The position numbers and the translations under genes were made by a program. The notes beneath the pieces are model-generated. The model did not search any database. It had not been told where the DNA came from and saw only the letters and a list, made by a program, of their open reading frames with translations. From contig CADBRF010000217.1 of assembly GCA_902796975.1 (NCBI GenBank), positions 1 to 12,079 of the forward strand: a stretch of DNA of 12,079 bases. The letters run 5' to 3'. This document shows positions 1 through 6,179 of the stretch, piece by piece; position 1 is the stretch's first letter; every line of letters begins with the position of its first letter. Source of the DNA: an uncultured Coriobacteriaceae bacterium. GTDB taxonomy: Bacteria > Actinomycetota > Coriobacteriia > Coriobacteriales > QAMH01.

Positions 1-1
1 C

Positions 2-745
2 GGCGCCCGGGACATGATTGCCGCCGGTGCCTTGCAGGGAGTCGATGCCATCTACGCCACTCACATCTGGAGCGAGGCTGAAGCGGGAACCGTCTCCTGC
101 GAACCTGGTCCTCGCATGGCAAACACCGATTGGTTCCGCATCGATATCAAAGGGTCAGCCGCCCATGGGTCTATGCCACATAAGGGCATCGATGCAATCG
201 TGGTTGCAGCCGAAATCGTCGATTCACTGCAGATTCTCGTTTCACGCGACGTCTCCCCCTTCGAGCCTGTCGTGGTGACCGTGGGAGAAATCCACGGGGG
301 CACCGCCCGCAATATCATGGCCGGCAGCGCATATCTCACAGGGACCATACGCACCTGGCGCCGTGATTCCCGCGAGCGCGTTATCGACGAGATTGAACGC
401 ATTGCAAAGAAAGTGTCAAACGCCTTCAGCGCCGATATGGAGTTCAGTTTCGAAGCGGGAAACCCCGGTGTGAGCAATGACGAATTCTGCAGCGCCGTTG
501 CCACTCAGTCTGTCCGCCAGGTGATGGGCGTTGAGGGCATTGCCAAGTATGAGGGCACGCTGGCAGGAGAAGATTTTGCGGAATACCTCCAGCTCGTTCC
601 TGGCGTGCTCGCCTTTCTCGGGACGAGAAACCCGGAAGTCGATGCAATATACCCTCAGCACAGCTGCTTCTATACCATCGATGAGAGCGTCTTGAAAAAC
701 GGAGCGATGCTCGCTGCCCAGTGGGCATGCAACATGCTATCCTAG
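2..745 (+). CDS. M20-family amidohydrolase/metallopeptidase, C-terminal part (5' end outside window)
   Basis: Zinc-type hydrolase of the M20D group (hippurate hydrolase, IAA-amino acid hydrolase and N-acyl-amino acid amidohydrolase relatives), which split an acyl-amino acid amide in the cytoplasm. The reading frame is open to the left edge, so the gene starts outside the window and its first metal ligands and catalytic Glu pair are not visible. 247 residues are seen. They match the family in order: GARDMIAAGAL just after the missing EEGG region, the metal-ligand His in YATHIW, the dimerisation (lid) domain beginning at KGSAAHGSMPHKGID, the GTARNIM...GTIRTW strand pair, AGEDFAEYLQ, and the last His ligand in YPQHSCFYTIDE. 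It ends at TAG 743-745. The exact substrate cannot be read from the sequence. The next gene, 81 bp on, is on the same strand and may be co-transcribed. Family assignment is firm; a gene symbol is not justified. Confidence 0.9.
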   Translation, partial: GARDMIAAGALQGVDAIYATHIWSEAEAGTVSCEPGPRMANTDWFRIDIKGSAAHGSMPHKGIDAIVVAAEIVDSLQILVSRDVSPFEPVVVTVGEIHGGTARNIMAGSAYLTGTIRTWRRDSRERVIDEIERIAKKVSNAFSADMEFSFEAGNPGVSNDEFCSAVATQSVRQVMGVEGIAKYEGTLAGEDFAEYLQLVPGVLAFLGTRNPEVDAIYPQHSCFYTIDESVLKNGAMLAAQWACNMLS

Positions 746-817
746 CTTTAGTACGGCAAATTTCCACATCCGCGGTGTTTCAGGTTTCTCGCTTTTTCCT
801 CAGTCATTTCAACAGGC

Positions 818-823
818 AGGGAG
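818..823 (+). promoter_or_regulatory. Ribosome binding site of the TIM-barrel gene
   Basis: AGGGAG lies 3 nt before the ATG at 827 and 6 nt before the ATG at 830. The spacing favours 830 as the start of the protein. Confidence 0.5.
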
Positions 824-826
824 CGC

Positions 827-1564
827 ATGATGACATTGCTGAACTGGATGCACGAACAACACGGCAAGCAGGAAATTCTCCTGCCGAAAATTGAATCCGG
901 CCTCGACGATGGGATACCTCCCATCGAGACGCGTCTTCGCCACAACATCCTCCGTATGCCCAAGGAGATTAATGAGGCGACAGGCATAGTCATCTATGGC
1001 AGGCGAATTCGCAGCCTCGTCTTCTCGACTGATATCGCCATCATCCGCAATTGCGATGCGGATGCGGTATTCTGCGTCTATCCCTTCACCGCACAGCGAG
1101 CAATCAGCGCCGCAGTTGTGAGTGCTGCGGCGGTTCCCGTGTTCTGCGGCGTTGGAGGTGGAACCACTCAGGGCTTGCGGGCAATCTATCTCGCGATGGA
1201 TGCGGAAAATCAGGGCGCTATGGGCGTTGTAGTGAATTCTCCCCTACCCGACGACGACCTCGCCGCTATGGCACGAGTTGTGGATATTCCCATTATCTCG
1301 ACTATCGTGTCCGATAAGACAGATCCCGAGGCTCGCGTGAAGGCAGGCGCTGCCATTCTCAATGTTGCCGCGGGCAAGAACACCCCCGAACTCGTAGCTC
1401 AAATCCGCAAGAAACTCCCTCGCGTACCCATCATGGCATCTGGTGGCAAGACTGGGGAATCCATCGCCCGCACCATTCAAGCAGGGGCAAACGCCATCAC
1501 CTACACACCGCCTTCATCCGGCGAGCTTTTCAGCACCATGATGGACGACTACCGCGGACGTTAG
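827..1564 (+). CDS. TIM-barrel-like protein of unknown function
   Basis: About 244 residues, probably a soluble cytoplasmic beta/alpha-barrel. The pattern is seen in alternating hydrophobic strands: SLVFSTDIAII, DADAVFCVYPF, VPVFCGVGGGT, GAMGVVVNSPL, IPIISTIV, AAILNVAAG, VPIMASGG and AGANAITYTPPS. The last two resemble the phosphate-binding end of ribulose-phosphate-binding barrels, where a GG loop and an AGAN helix hold the phosphate, so a phosphorylated ligand is an inference. Relatives carry only a vague hydrolase label as far as I recall; no catalytic residues could be assigned. Two ATGs lie side by side at 827 and 830. The purine-rich AGGGAG at 818-823 is only 3 nt from the first and 6 nt from the second, so translation probably starts at 830. 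The gene stands 81 bp after the amidohydrolase and ends at TAG 1562-1564. The coding call is firm, the function open. Confidence 0.85.
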   Translation: MMTLLNWMHEQHGKQEILLPKIESGLDDGIPPIETRLRHNILRMPKEINEATGIVIYGRRIRSLVFSTDIAIIRNCDADAVFCVYPFTAQRAISAAVVSAAAVPVFCGVGGGTTQGLRAIYLAMDAENQGAMGVVVNSPLPDDDLAAMARVVDIPIISTIVSDKTDPEARVKAGAAILNVAAGKNTPELVAQIRKKLPRVPIMASGGKTGESIARTIQAGANAITYTPPSSGELFSTMMDDYRGR

Positions 1565-1717
1565 ACAGCTTCCCGCGCACTTGCATGCCGCACGGCAAGC
1601 CCAGAAACTCGCGACCCGCTCACCTTGCCCTTTTCACATATTGCGAGCAGGGAGAGCGGGGCGCATGCTGTTCGCAGCTAGCCATTTTTTGCGACCAGCA
1701 AAACAAACGAGGACTTT
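1565..1717. other. Convergent intergenic region, no clear terminator
   Basis: This stretch separates the plus-strand barrel gene from the minus-strand flavoprotein gene. It holds a weak inverted repeat (1642-1650 with 1668-1676, 8 of 9 pairs, 17-nt loop) and a T6 run at 1685-1690 that lies 8 nt after the stem. This is too far for a standard intrinsic terminator. I see no convincing gene here. Confidence 0.5.
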
Positions 1718-3322
1718 CTATTTGTGTTGCCAGGACCAGGTGCTGTCGTGGATACCGTCTGTATAGAGATGTTTCACTTCGCTCCAGTGTGCTGGATGAG
1801 ACGGCGCCAAATCTCCAGTAATCGCATAGACAGTGGCATATCTGCCTGCATTGAAGCAGTGACCAGAAGAAACACCTGCTCCCATAGCCCAGTCTGCGTT
1901 CCCACATAAGTCGCCGCCAGTTGTCCCCACGGCGAAAAGCCCGGGAATGGGTTTGTGATTTTCATCTACAACCTGATAGTGCTCATCAACTTCAACACCC
2001 GCATCGATACAGGTCACGCGCACCCATTGACGAATACCCCAGTAAGGAGGTGTATCGATGGGCTTGAGCCATTCCGCATCCTTGCCGAATTCAGGATCTC
2101 TACCAGAGGCACACAGCTTGTTATAGCGCGCGATGGCCGCCTTCATCTTCTCGCGGTCAAGCCCAAGTTCATCGGCAAGTTCGTCAAGGGTATCGCAGCA
2201 GTGCAGACCAATACGACTGATGAACACGTCTTTGGGATGATCAACAGCACCAGGAATATACTTCTGCAACGCCTCGGGCGCAGGAGCATTGGGATAATAC
2301 TCCTGATAATTGCCATCGAAGAACCTGTAGAAGATGCCGGGGTCGGGTTGGTTATATAGTTTGCGCAGTTCATCGATCCAAAACGGCATCGAGATGTCCT
2401 GCTCGTTCATAAACCGGTTACAGTTCGCATCGAGCGCGAGCAGTGGAATAGCGGCAAACCCGTTACCTGCTGCATCTGCATCGTGTGCTTGCTTGGCATG
2501 CCCCGGTGGCACCATATGAGCCCCCGCAGCAATTGCCATGAGATGACCATCCGCAGTCTTTCCATGCTGTTTGCGGCTGAAACGAGCGATGTCTCCGCAG
2601 TAGCGTTCGACCATGGAATCGTTGTTGGAGTAGTCTACCGTTGCGAGAATGACCGCTGTATTGGCGTTGAACTTGATGTAGGAACCGTCCTCCGCTTTGC
2701 CGATGACACCCGTGATACGACCATTTTCTTTAACGAGCTGCACACCCGGCGTCTTGTAGAAGAATTCAGCACCACGTGCCTCTGCCAGCTTTGCAAGCTT
2801 GCAGATGAGCTGATGGTTGCCTTCCGGCTTGAAACCGAATTGATGGCCGGCAAGCGCAACACGCTCGCCATCGCCATACTGAATGGACGTTGCCGTGGAG
2901 TGCTGCACCGCGGGGTACCCAACCTCTTCTGCCAACTTATCGAGCCAGCAAACCGTCTCCCCAGAGTGATATGCAAAGAAGCGGAACAGTTTATTGTTCA
3001 CGCGGAAATTGTTACGAACGCGAATGCCCTGAATCCATCGGAGCACGCCAATCTCAGTCGAATCTTCCAAGATGACGCCCGATGAACCATTACCCTGCGA
3101 GATGGGTGTAGATTCCTTCTGCAGGCAGCAAACAGTAGCACCTTCCTCAAGCGCAGTAAGCACAGCAGGCACTCCTGCTGTTCCTGCCCCAACTACGACG
3201 ATATCATAGGTTTTCTCGCTTGCAAACTGGGTAATAGGCTCAAGCTCTGCCGCCGAGCAGGCAAAATCCGATGCGAGTGCATAGCCTGGCAACCTGTTTG
3301 CATCCTGATTCGTCTTGCTCAT
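1718..3322 (-). CDS. FAD-dependent oxidoreductase, fumarate reductase/FAD_binding_2 flavoprotein family
   Basis: A 534-residue flavoprotein, a usual length for the catalytic subunit without a haem domain. The dinucleotide-binding fold is at residues 38-70: YDIVVVGAGTAG (39-50), then a Glu at the end of the second strand. NGSSGV (78-83) would touch FAD, KTADGHLMAIAAGAHM (255-270) matches the T-x-DG-x-x-MA-x-x-x-GA signature, and the second FAD stretch is GLFAVGTTGG (461-470) with GNADWAMGAG after it. Family members reduce double bonds in fumarate, urocanate, cinnamates or other acids, or oxidise steroids. The HGxNRLGG motif of true fumarate reductases is absent here (DLCGNADW instead), so the substrate is probably different. 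There is no Tat or Sec signal and no haem motif, which implies a cytoplasmic enzyme. ATG 3322 has GGAGGT six nt upstream. The gene converges with the plus-strand barrel gene, 153 bp away. Confidence 0.9.
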   Translation of the reverse strand: MSKTNQDANRLPGYALASDFACSAAELEPITQFASEKTYDIVVVGAGTAGVPAVLTALEEGATVCCLQKESTPISQGNGSSGVILEDSTEIGVLRWIQGIRVRNNFRVNNKLFRFFAYHSGETVCWLDKLAEEVGYPAVQHSTATSIQYGDGERVALAGHQFGFKPEGNHQLICKLAKLAEARGAEFFYKTPGVQLVKENGRITGVIGKAEDGSYIKFNANTAVILATVDYSNNDSMVERYCGDIARFSRKQHGKTADGHLMAIAAGAHMVPPGHAKQAHDADAAGNGFAAIPLLALDANCNRFMNEQDISMPFWIDELRKLYNQPDPGIFYRFFDGNYQEYYPNAPAPEALQKYIPGAVDHPKDVFISRIGLHCCDTLDELADELGLDREKMKAAIARYNKLCASGRDPEFGKDAEWLKPIDTPPYWGIRQWVRVTCIDAGVEVDEHYQVVDENHKPIPGLFAVGTTGGDLCGNADWAMGAGVSSGHCFNAGRYATVYAITGDLAPSHPAHWSEVKHLYTDGIHDSTWSWQHK

Positions 3323-3328
3323 AGACGC

Positions 3329-3334
3329 ACCTCC
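3329..3334 (-). promoter_or_regulatory. Ribosome binding site of the flavoprotein gene
   Basis: On the minus strand GGAGGT lies 6 nt before the ATG at 3322-3320, an almost ideal Shine-Dalgarno match that fixes the start. Confidence 0.85.
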
Positions 3335-3378
3335 AAGGATAGGGTCTATTTCCGCATGTCAATTACCTCGTAGACAAT

Positions 3379-3414
3379 TGCCGTATGAAAAGCACCTTAT
3401 TTCACAATACGGCA
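3379..3414 (-). promoter_or_regulatory. Hairpin in the leader of the flavoprotein gene
   Basis: TGCCGTAT (3379-3386) pairs perfectly with ATACGGCA (3407-3414), and GAAA (3387-3390) with TTTC (3400-3403). This gives 12 base pairs interrupted by a 3-nt bulge (ACA, 3404-3406) and a 9-nt loop. It lies 57 bp upstream of the flavoprotein start codon. It may be an operator or a leader RNA structure. No -35/-10 pair could be placed with confidence nearby. Confidence 0.4.
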
Positions 3415-3420
3415 CGTGCC
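3411..3420. repeat. Perfect 10-bp palindrome GGCACGTGCC
   Basis: A symmetrical decamer directly overlapping the right arm of the 3379-3414 hairpin, 89 bp upstream of the flavoprotein ATG. It could be a dimeric repressor site; no regulator gene lies next to it. Confidence 0.35.
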
Positions 3421-3485
3421 CTAGAAGATTTAAGCATGCGTGTTCTCTTGTAGCTATTATCAAACGAGGAGCCACGTTTTTCCAG

Positions 3486-3509
3486 TTTGCCCGGGGTGAT
3501 GCGGGCAAA
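3486..3509 (-). repeat. Perfect 8-bp stem-loop downstream of gluQ
   Basis: TTTGCCCG (3486-3493) and CGGGCAAA (3502-3509) form an 8-bp stem with an 8-nt loop, 27 nt after the gluQ stop codon. On the minus strand the right side is followed by CTGGAAAAAC, not a T-run, so it is not a canonical intrinsic terminator. It may still protect the 3' end of the upstream transcript or weaken read-through. Confidence 0.4.
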
Positions 3510-3536
3510 ACATGCCAAACGACTACGAGGTAATTG

Positions 3537-4454
3537 TCATGTCCAGGGGATAGCGGTGAGGATTACTGGGTCTTTGCGCACACGGCTCCAGTTGAACTCC
3601 TCCACAAGCTCTTCAGCAGCAACGGGTTCCGGTTTCATGATAAGACCAGCCCAAGCGGCAAGCTGCCCGATAACAGCTTCAGGGCTGTCTGCATGTTCGC
3701 GAATCCAGCCCATGTCGCAATCGTGTTCACGCTTGGAGAGCCGCCTTCCATCCGCAGCAAGCAGAAGCGGGTGGTGTGCATACGCCGGCGTGGGAAGACC
3801 AAGCAGCTTTTGAAGCCAAATCTGCCGTGGCGTCGAAGAGAGCAGATCATCCCCTCGCACGACTTCATCAATCCCCAAAGCAGCATCGTCTACCACGACT
3901 ACCAGCTGATATGCAAAGACCCCATCGCTGCGACGGAGCACGAAATCGCCGCATTCGCGTGCAAGATTTTGCTCAACATGTCCACAGTGAATGTCGTCGA
4001 AGCTCACAGTTTCATAGGGAACCGCCACGCGGAGAGCAGGCTTTCGGTTTCTTGAGCGCTCCATTACCTCCTCTGTGGTAAGGCCTCGACAGGTTCCAGC
4101 ATAGATGGGGGTGCCGTCGCTTGCATGGGGAGCGCTTGCAGCATGCAAGTCTGCACGTGAACAGAAGCAGGGGTAAAGCTGCGCTCTCTTTCCTATGACT
4201 TCAAGTGCCTTCTCATACACACCTGTTCGTGATGTCTGGACCATGGGGTCGCCATCCCAGGTAAGCCCCAGCCATTGCAAATCCTCGCAGAGACGTGCAG
4301 ACGCCCCAGGGTTCTGGCAGCGTTCATCGAGATCTTCAAGCCTCAACAGGAACTCGCCATCCTGCGAGCGGGCGGAGAGCCAGGCAAGCAGGGCTGAGAA
4401 GACATTGCCCAAGTGCATACGACCGCTCGGGCTCGGTGCAAAACGCCCGCGCAT
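3537..4454 (-). CDS. gluQ: Glutamyl-Q tRNA(Asp) synthetase
   Basis: A shortened class I aminoacyl-tRNA synthetase (305 residues against 308 for E. coli YadB, and without an anticodon-binding domain). It attaches glutamate to the queuosine at the wobble position of tRNA(Asp) in the cytoplasm, using ATP. The nucleotide-binding signature is GRFAPSPSGRMHLGN (3-17), with HLGN in place of HIGH. The KMSKS counterpart is RRLSKR (237-242). The GluQ zinc site is seen as Cys96, Cys98, Tyr118 and Cys122. RLEDLDERC (38-46) and VVRGDDLLSSTPRQ (198-211) are also typical. The ATG shares its A with the TGA of the upstream foldase gene (TGATG), so translation is probably coupled. The stop codon TGA (3539-3537) lies at the edge of the putative insertion. 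No queuosine synthesis gene is in the window. Confidence 0.95.
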   Translation of the reverse strand: MRGRFAPSPSGRMHLGNVFSALLAWLSARSQDGEFLLRLEDLDERCQNPGASARLCEDLQWLGLTWDGDPMVQTSRTGVYEKALEVIGKRAQLYPCFCSRADLHAASAPHASDGTPIYAGTCRGLTTEEVMERSRNRKPALRVAVPYETVSFDDIHCGHVEQNLARECGDFVLRRSDGVFAYQLVVVVDDAALGIDEVVRGDDLLSSTPRQIWLQKLLGLPTPAYAHHPLLLAADGRRLSKREHDCDMGWIREHADSPEAVIGQLAAWAGLIMKPEPVAAEELVEEFNWSRVRKDPVILTAIPWT

Positions 4455-5548
4455 CAGGATTCCATCTCGTTTTCAAGTGCCAGCTTTTCCGGTTCGAGGT
4501 CATACGGAAGTCCCTGTGGCATCGCCGTATATTCGACCTCGGATTCTGCGCGCACGCTGTCAAGCCAATCCTCGAACTGAGCTTGTTCGTATTCATCGAC
4601 CGCGACGTGTCTGAGCTGCTCGAGAATCTCGTCAGGTATATCAGCCATCTGCACGAACTCGACGTTCTCGTCAACCTTGAAGAGTTCATCGCAGAAAATG
4701 AGATAGAACTTGTCGTCGATAGCAACGGGATCAGAGACTGTGCCCACGCCAAGAGTGTCGAGCGTTTGGAGATAGGCTTGGCTCATCTTATTGTTGTCTG
4801 CAGGGAGCGAAGTCCAACCGGCATCTTTGACTGTTCCCCCTATTTCGGAGAAATCTTCGAGTGTAACCGTATCGTTTGCGAGAGTTGCAAGTTCGCCGGA
4901 CGCTTCACGTGCAGCTTCCTCAGAAACAAAGGCGATGTAATAGGAATGTTTGCCGTTATATTCGCTCGCATGTTCATTGCAGGCGTTCTGGACCTGAGAA
5001 TTGCTCACATCAGTTTTCTCTACCACCGTTTTCGCGAGCTTCTCCTCGAGGAGGCGTCTGCGCTCGTGATCGCGCCAGCTCGTCTCGTCATAGCCGTTAG
5101 CCACAAGAGCACTGTTCCACGAATCAGCGCCTTCCAGGTTTTCGTATGCACTTTGCTGGGAGGCGATGGCAGAATCGACTTCGTTTTCGGTCACCGTTAT
5201 GCCGCGCTCTTTGCACTCCTGCTCAATGAGGATTCGCGGAATAAAAACGCTATTGAGAATATAGCGACGCAGGGATGAGGGAGTATAGCCTGTGGACGAA
5301 AGATAGTCAGACCAGCCATCCGTCTTCCCCAAATTCTCATCCGTTGCACGAAACCCCTCGATGTAGGCTGTGACATCGCTCTCTAGTATTGGCTCCCCGT
5401 TGACAACAGCAGCAGTAGTGGAACGCTTCTGCAAGCCGAGGCACCCGCTCAAACACAGAGTGGAAAGAGCAAGGCAGACAACGAGCAGCACCAGAAGCAT
5501 GCATCTGCCAGCTCGTGGTTGCTCATATCCAGCCCTGCTGCCCAACAT
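4454..5548 (-). CDS. SurA/PrsA-like peptidyl-prolyl isomerase lipoprotein
   Basis: A 364-residue extracytoplasmic foldase that would be anchored by lipid on the outer face of the membrane and assist folding of exported proteins. A hydrophobic signal segment (17-35) ends in the lipobox LSGC with Cys36 as the lipidated residue. The SurA_N-type helical domain follows (about 46-190, beginning AAVVNGEPILESDVTAYI). The parvulin-type PPIC domain spans about 199-290, with FSEIGGTVKDAGWTSLP and GTVSDPVAIDDKFYLIFCDE. The acidic C-terminal tail has no second membrane segment. GAGGA (5554-5558) lies 5 nt before the ATG at 5548, which supports this start over the internal Met17 (5500) despite the long Arg-containing N-terminal region. 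It follows iorB after 29 bp and overlaps gluQ by one base, so it is probably in the same operon. The exact subfamily name (prsA or surA) is uncertain. Confidence 0.88.
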   Translation of the reverse strand: MLGSRAGYEQPRAGRCMLLVLLVVCLALSTLCLSGCLGLQKRSTTAAVVNGEPILESDVTAYIEGFRATDENLGKTDGWSDYLSSTGYTPSSLRRYILNSVFIPRILIEQECKERGITVTENEVDSAIASQQSAYENLEGADSWNSALVANGYDETSWRDHERRRLLEEKLAKTVVEKTDVSNSQVQNACNEHASEYNGKHSYYIAFVSEEAAREASGELATLANDTVTLEDFSEIGGTVKDAGWTSLPADNNKMSQAYLQTLDTLGVGTVSDPVAIDDKFYLIFCDELFKVDENVEFVQMADIPDEILEQLRHVAVDEYEQAQFEDWLDSVRAESEVEYTAMPQGLPYDLEPEKLALENEMES

Positions 5549-5577
5549 CTATTTCCTCGTGCCCGTTTTACACAAAA

Positions 5578-6177
5578 CTACTTGCGTGCAGCTGCACGCC
5601 CCGCCTCGAAAGCGGCAAGGTTCGCCTCGATGGTTTTGGGCGGAACACGTTTGGCGATGACATCGCGCCAGACGTTCTCTTCAAACGGAAGCACGGTCGA
5701 AAGTGCGCCGATGAGGACGACATTCGTGGATTTGGGGCTGCCAGCTTCGCGGGCTATTTCGCCAGCAGGTATACGGACGGCGTTGAGCGCTTCCAGCTGC
5801 GCCTCCACTTCTGCGGCTTCCGGCATGGTGCCGAGGCCAATGGCCACACTCACCGGGACGATAGTTTCGTCGTTGACAAAGAGGCTACCGGTATCCTTCT
5901 TGAGATACTGCTGGGCACGAAGGGCCTCGAGAGCCTCGAAACTCACCACGACATCCGCGCACCCCTCATCACAAATCATGCTGGAAACGTGGCTGCCAAA
6001 GCGCACAACAGTAGAGACAGACCCGCCGCGCTGGCTCATACCGTGAATCTCGGAGAGTTTCACATCATACCCAGAAGCAGCGGCGGTCTTCGCGAGGACA
6101 TCTCCTGCGAGAATCGTGCCCTGGCCACCTACGCCGACGAGCAGAACAGTCGTAGTGTTCATGGTGTTCTCTGCCAT
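5578..6177 (-). CDS. iorB: Indolepyruvate ferredoxin oxidoreductase, beta subunit
   Basis: A 199-residue gamma-type domain subunit that pairs with IorA. The complex converts an arylpyruvate, CoA and oxidised ferredoxin to aryl-acetyl-CoA, CO2 and reduced ferredoxin in the cytoplasm. Family marks are GVGGQGTI (15-22) at the N-terminus, EIHGMSQRGGSVSTVVRFG (43-61) and the closing helix EANLAAFEAGRAA. The ATG at 6177 follows the iorA stop codon by 2 bp, so the subunits are translated together. An internal ATG (Met6, 6162) could also serve as the start. AAGGA in the iorA tail is rather far from 6177. Length and motifs are complete. Confidence 0.95.
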   Translation of the reverse strand: MAENTMNTTTVLLVGVGGQGTILAGDVLAKTAAASGYDVKLSEIHGMSQRGGSVSTVVRFGSHVSSMICDEGCADVVVSFEALEALRAQQYLKKDTGSLFVNDETIVPVSVAIGLGTMPEAAEVEAQLEALNAVRIPAGEIAREAGSPKSTNVVLIGALSTVLPFEENVWRDVIAKRVPPKTIEANLAAFEAGRAAARK

Positions 6178-6179
6178 GT

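Larger units (their letters stand above)
3359..3537. mobile_element. Putative MITE-like insertion between gluQ and the flavoprotein gene
   Basis: A 179-bp segment is bounded by inverted repeats of 15 bp: tcaattacctcgtag at 3359-3373 and ctacgaggtaattgt at 3523-3537. They match in 14 of 15 positions, with the outermost base differing. The tetramer CATG sits just outside both ends (3355-3358 and 3538-3541) and could be a 4-bp target duplication. CATG is its own reverse complement, so this reading cannot be told apart from a 19-bp inverted repeat with one mismatch. The inside codes for nothing convincing, looks more AT-rich than the genes and contains several hairpins. The right edge overlaps the gluQ stop codon. 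No second copy was seen in this window, so a mobile origin is an inference; a large regulatory inverted repeat is the alternative. Confidence 0.35.

Noticed and set aside
1642..1690. Possible bidirectional terminator between the convergent genes
   Set aside because: The stem has one G-T pair and a 17-nt loop, and the T-run is 8 nt away from it; too weak to call.
3323..3536. Riboswitch or tRNA-like RNA in the flavoprotein leader
   Set aside because: Several hairpins are present, but I could not match them to any known riboswitch core or tRNA arm pattern, and a promoter with good -35 and -10 boxes was not found either.
4295..5278. Open frame of 327 codons on the plus strand
   Set aside because: Antisense to the foldase and gluQ, with no ribosome binding site or domain seen.
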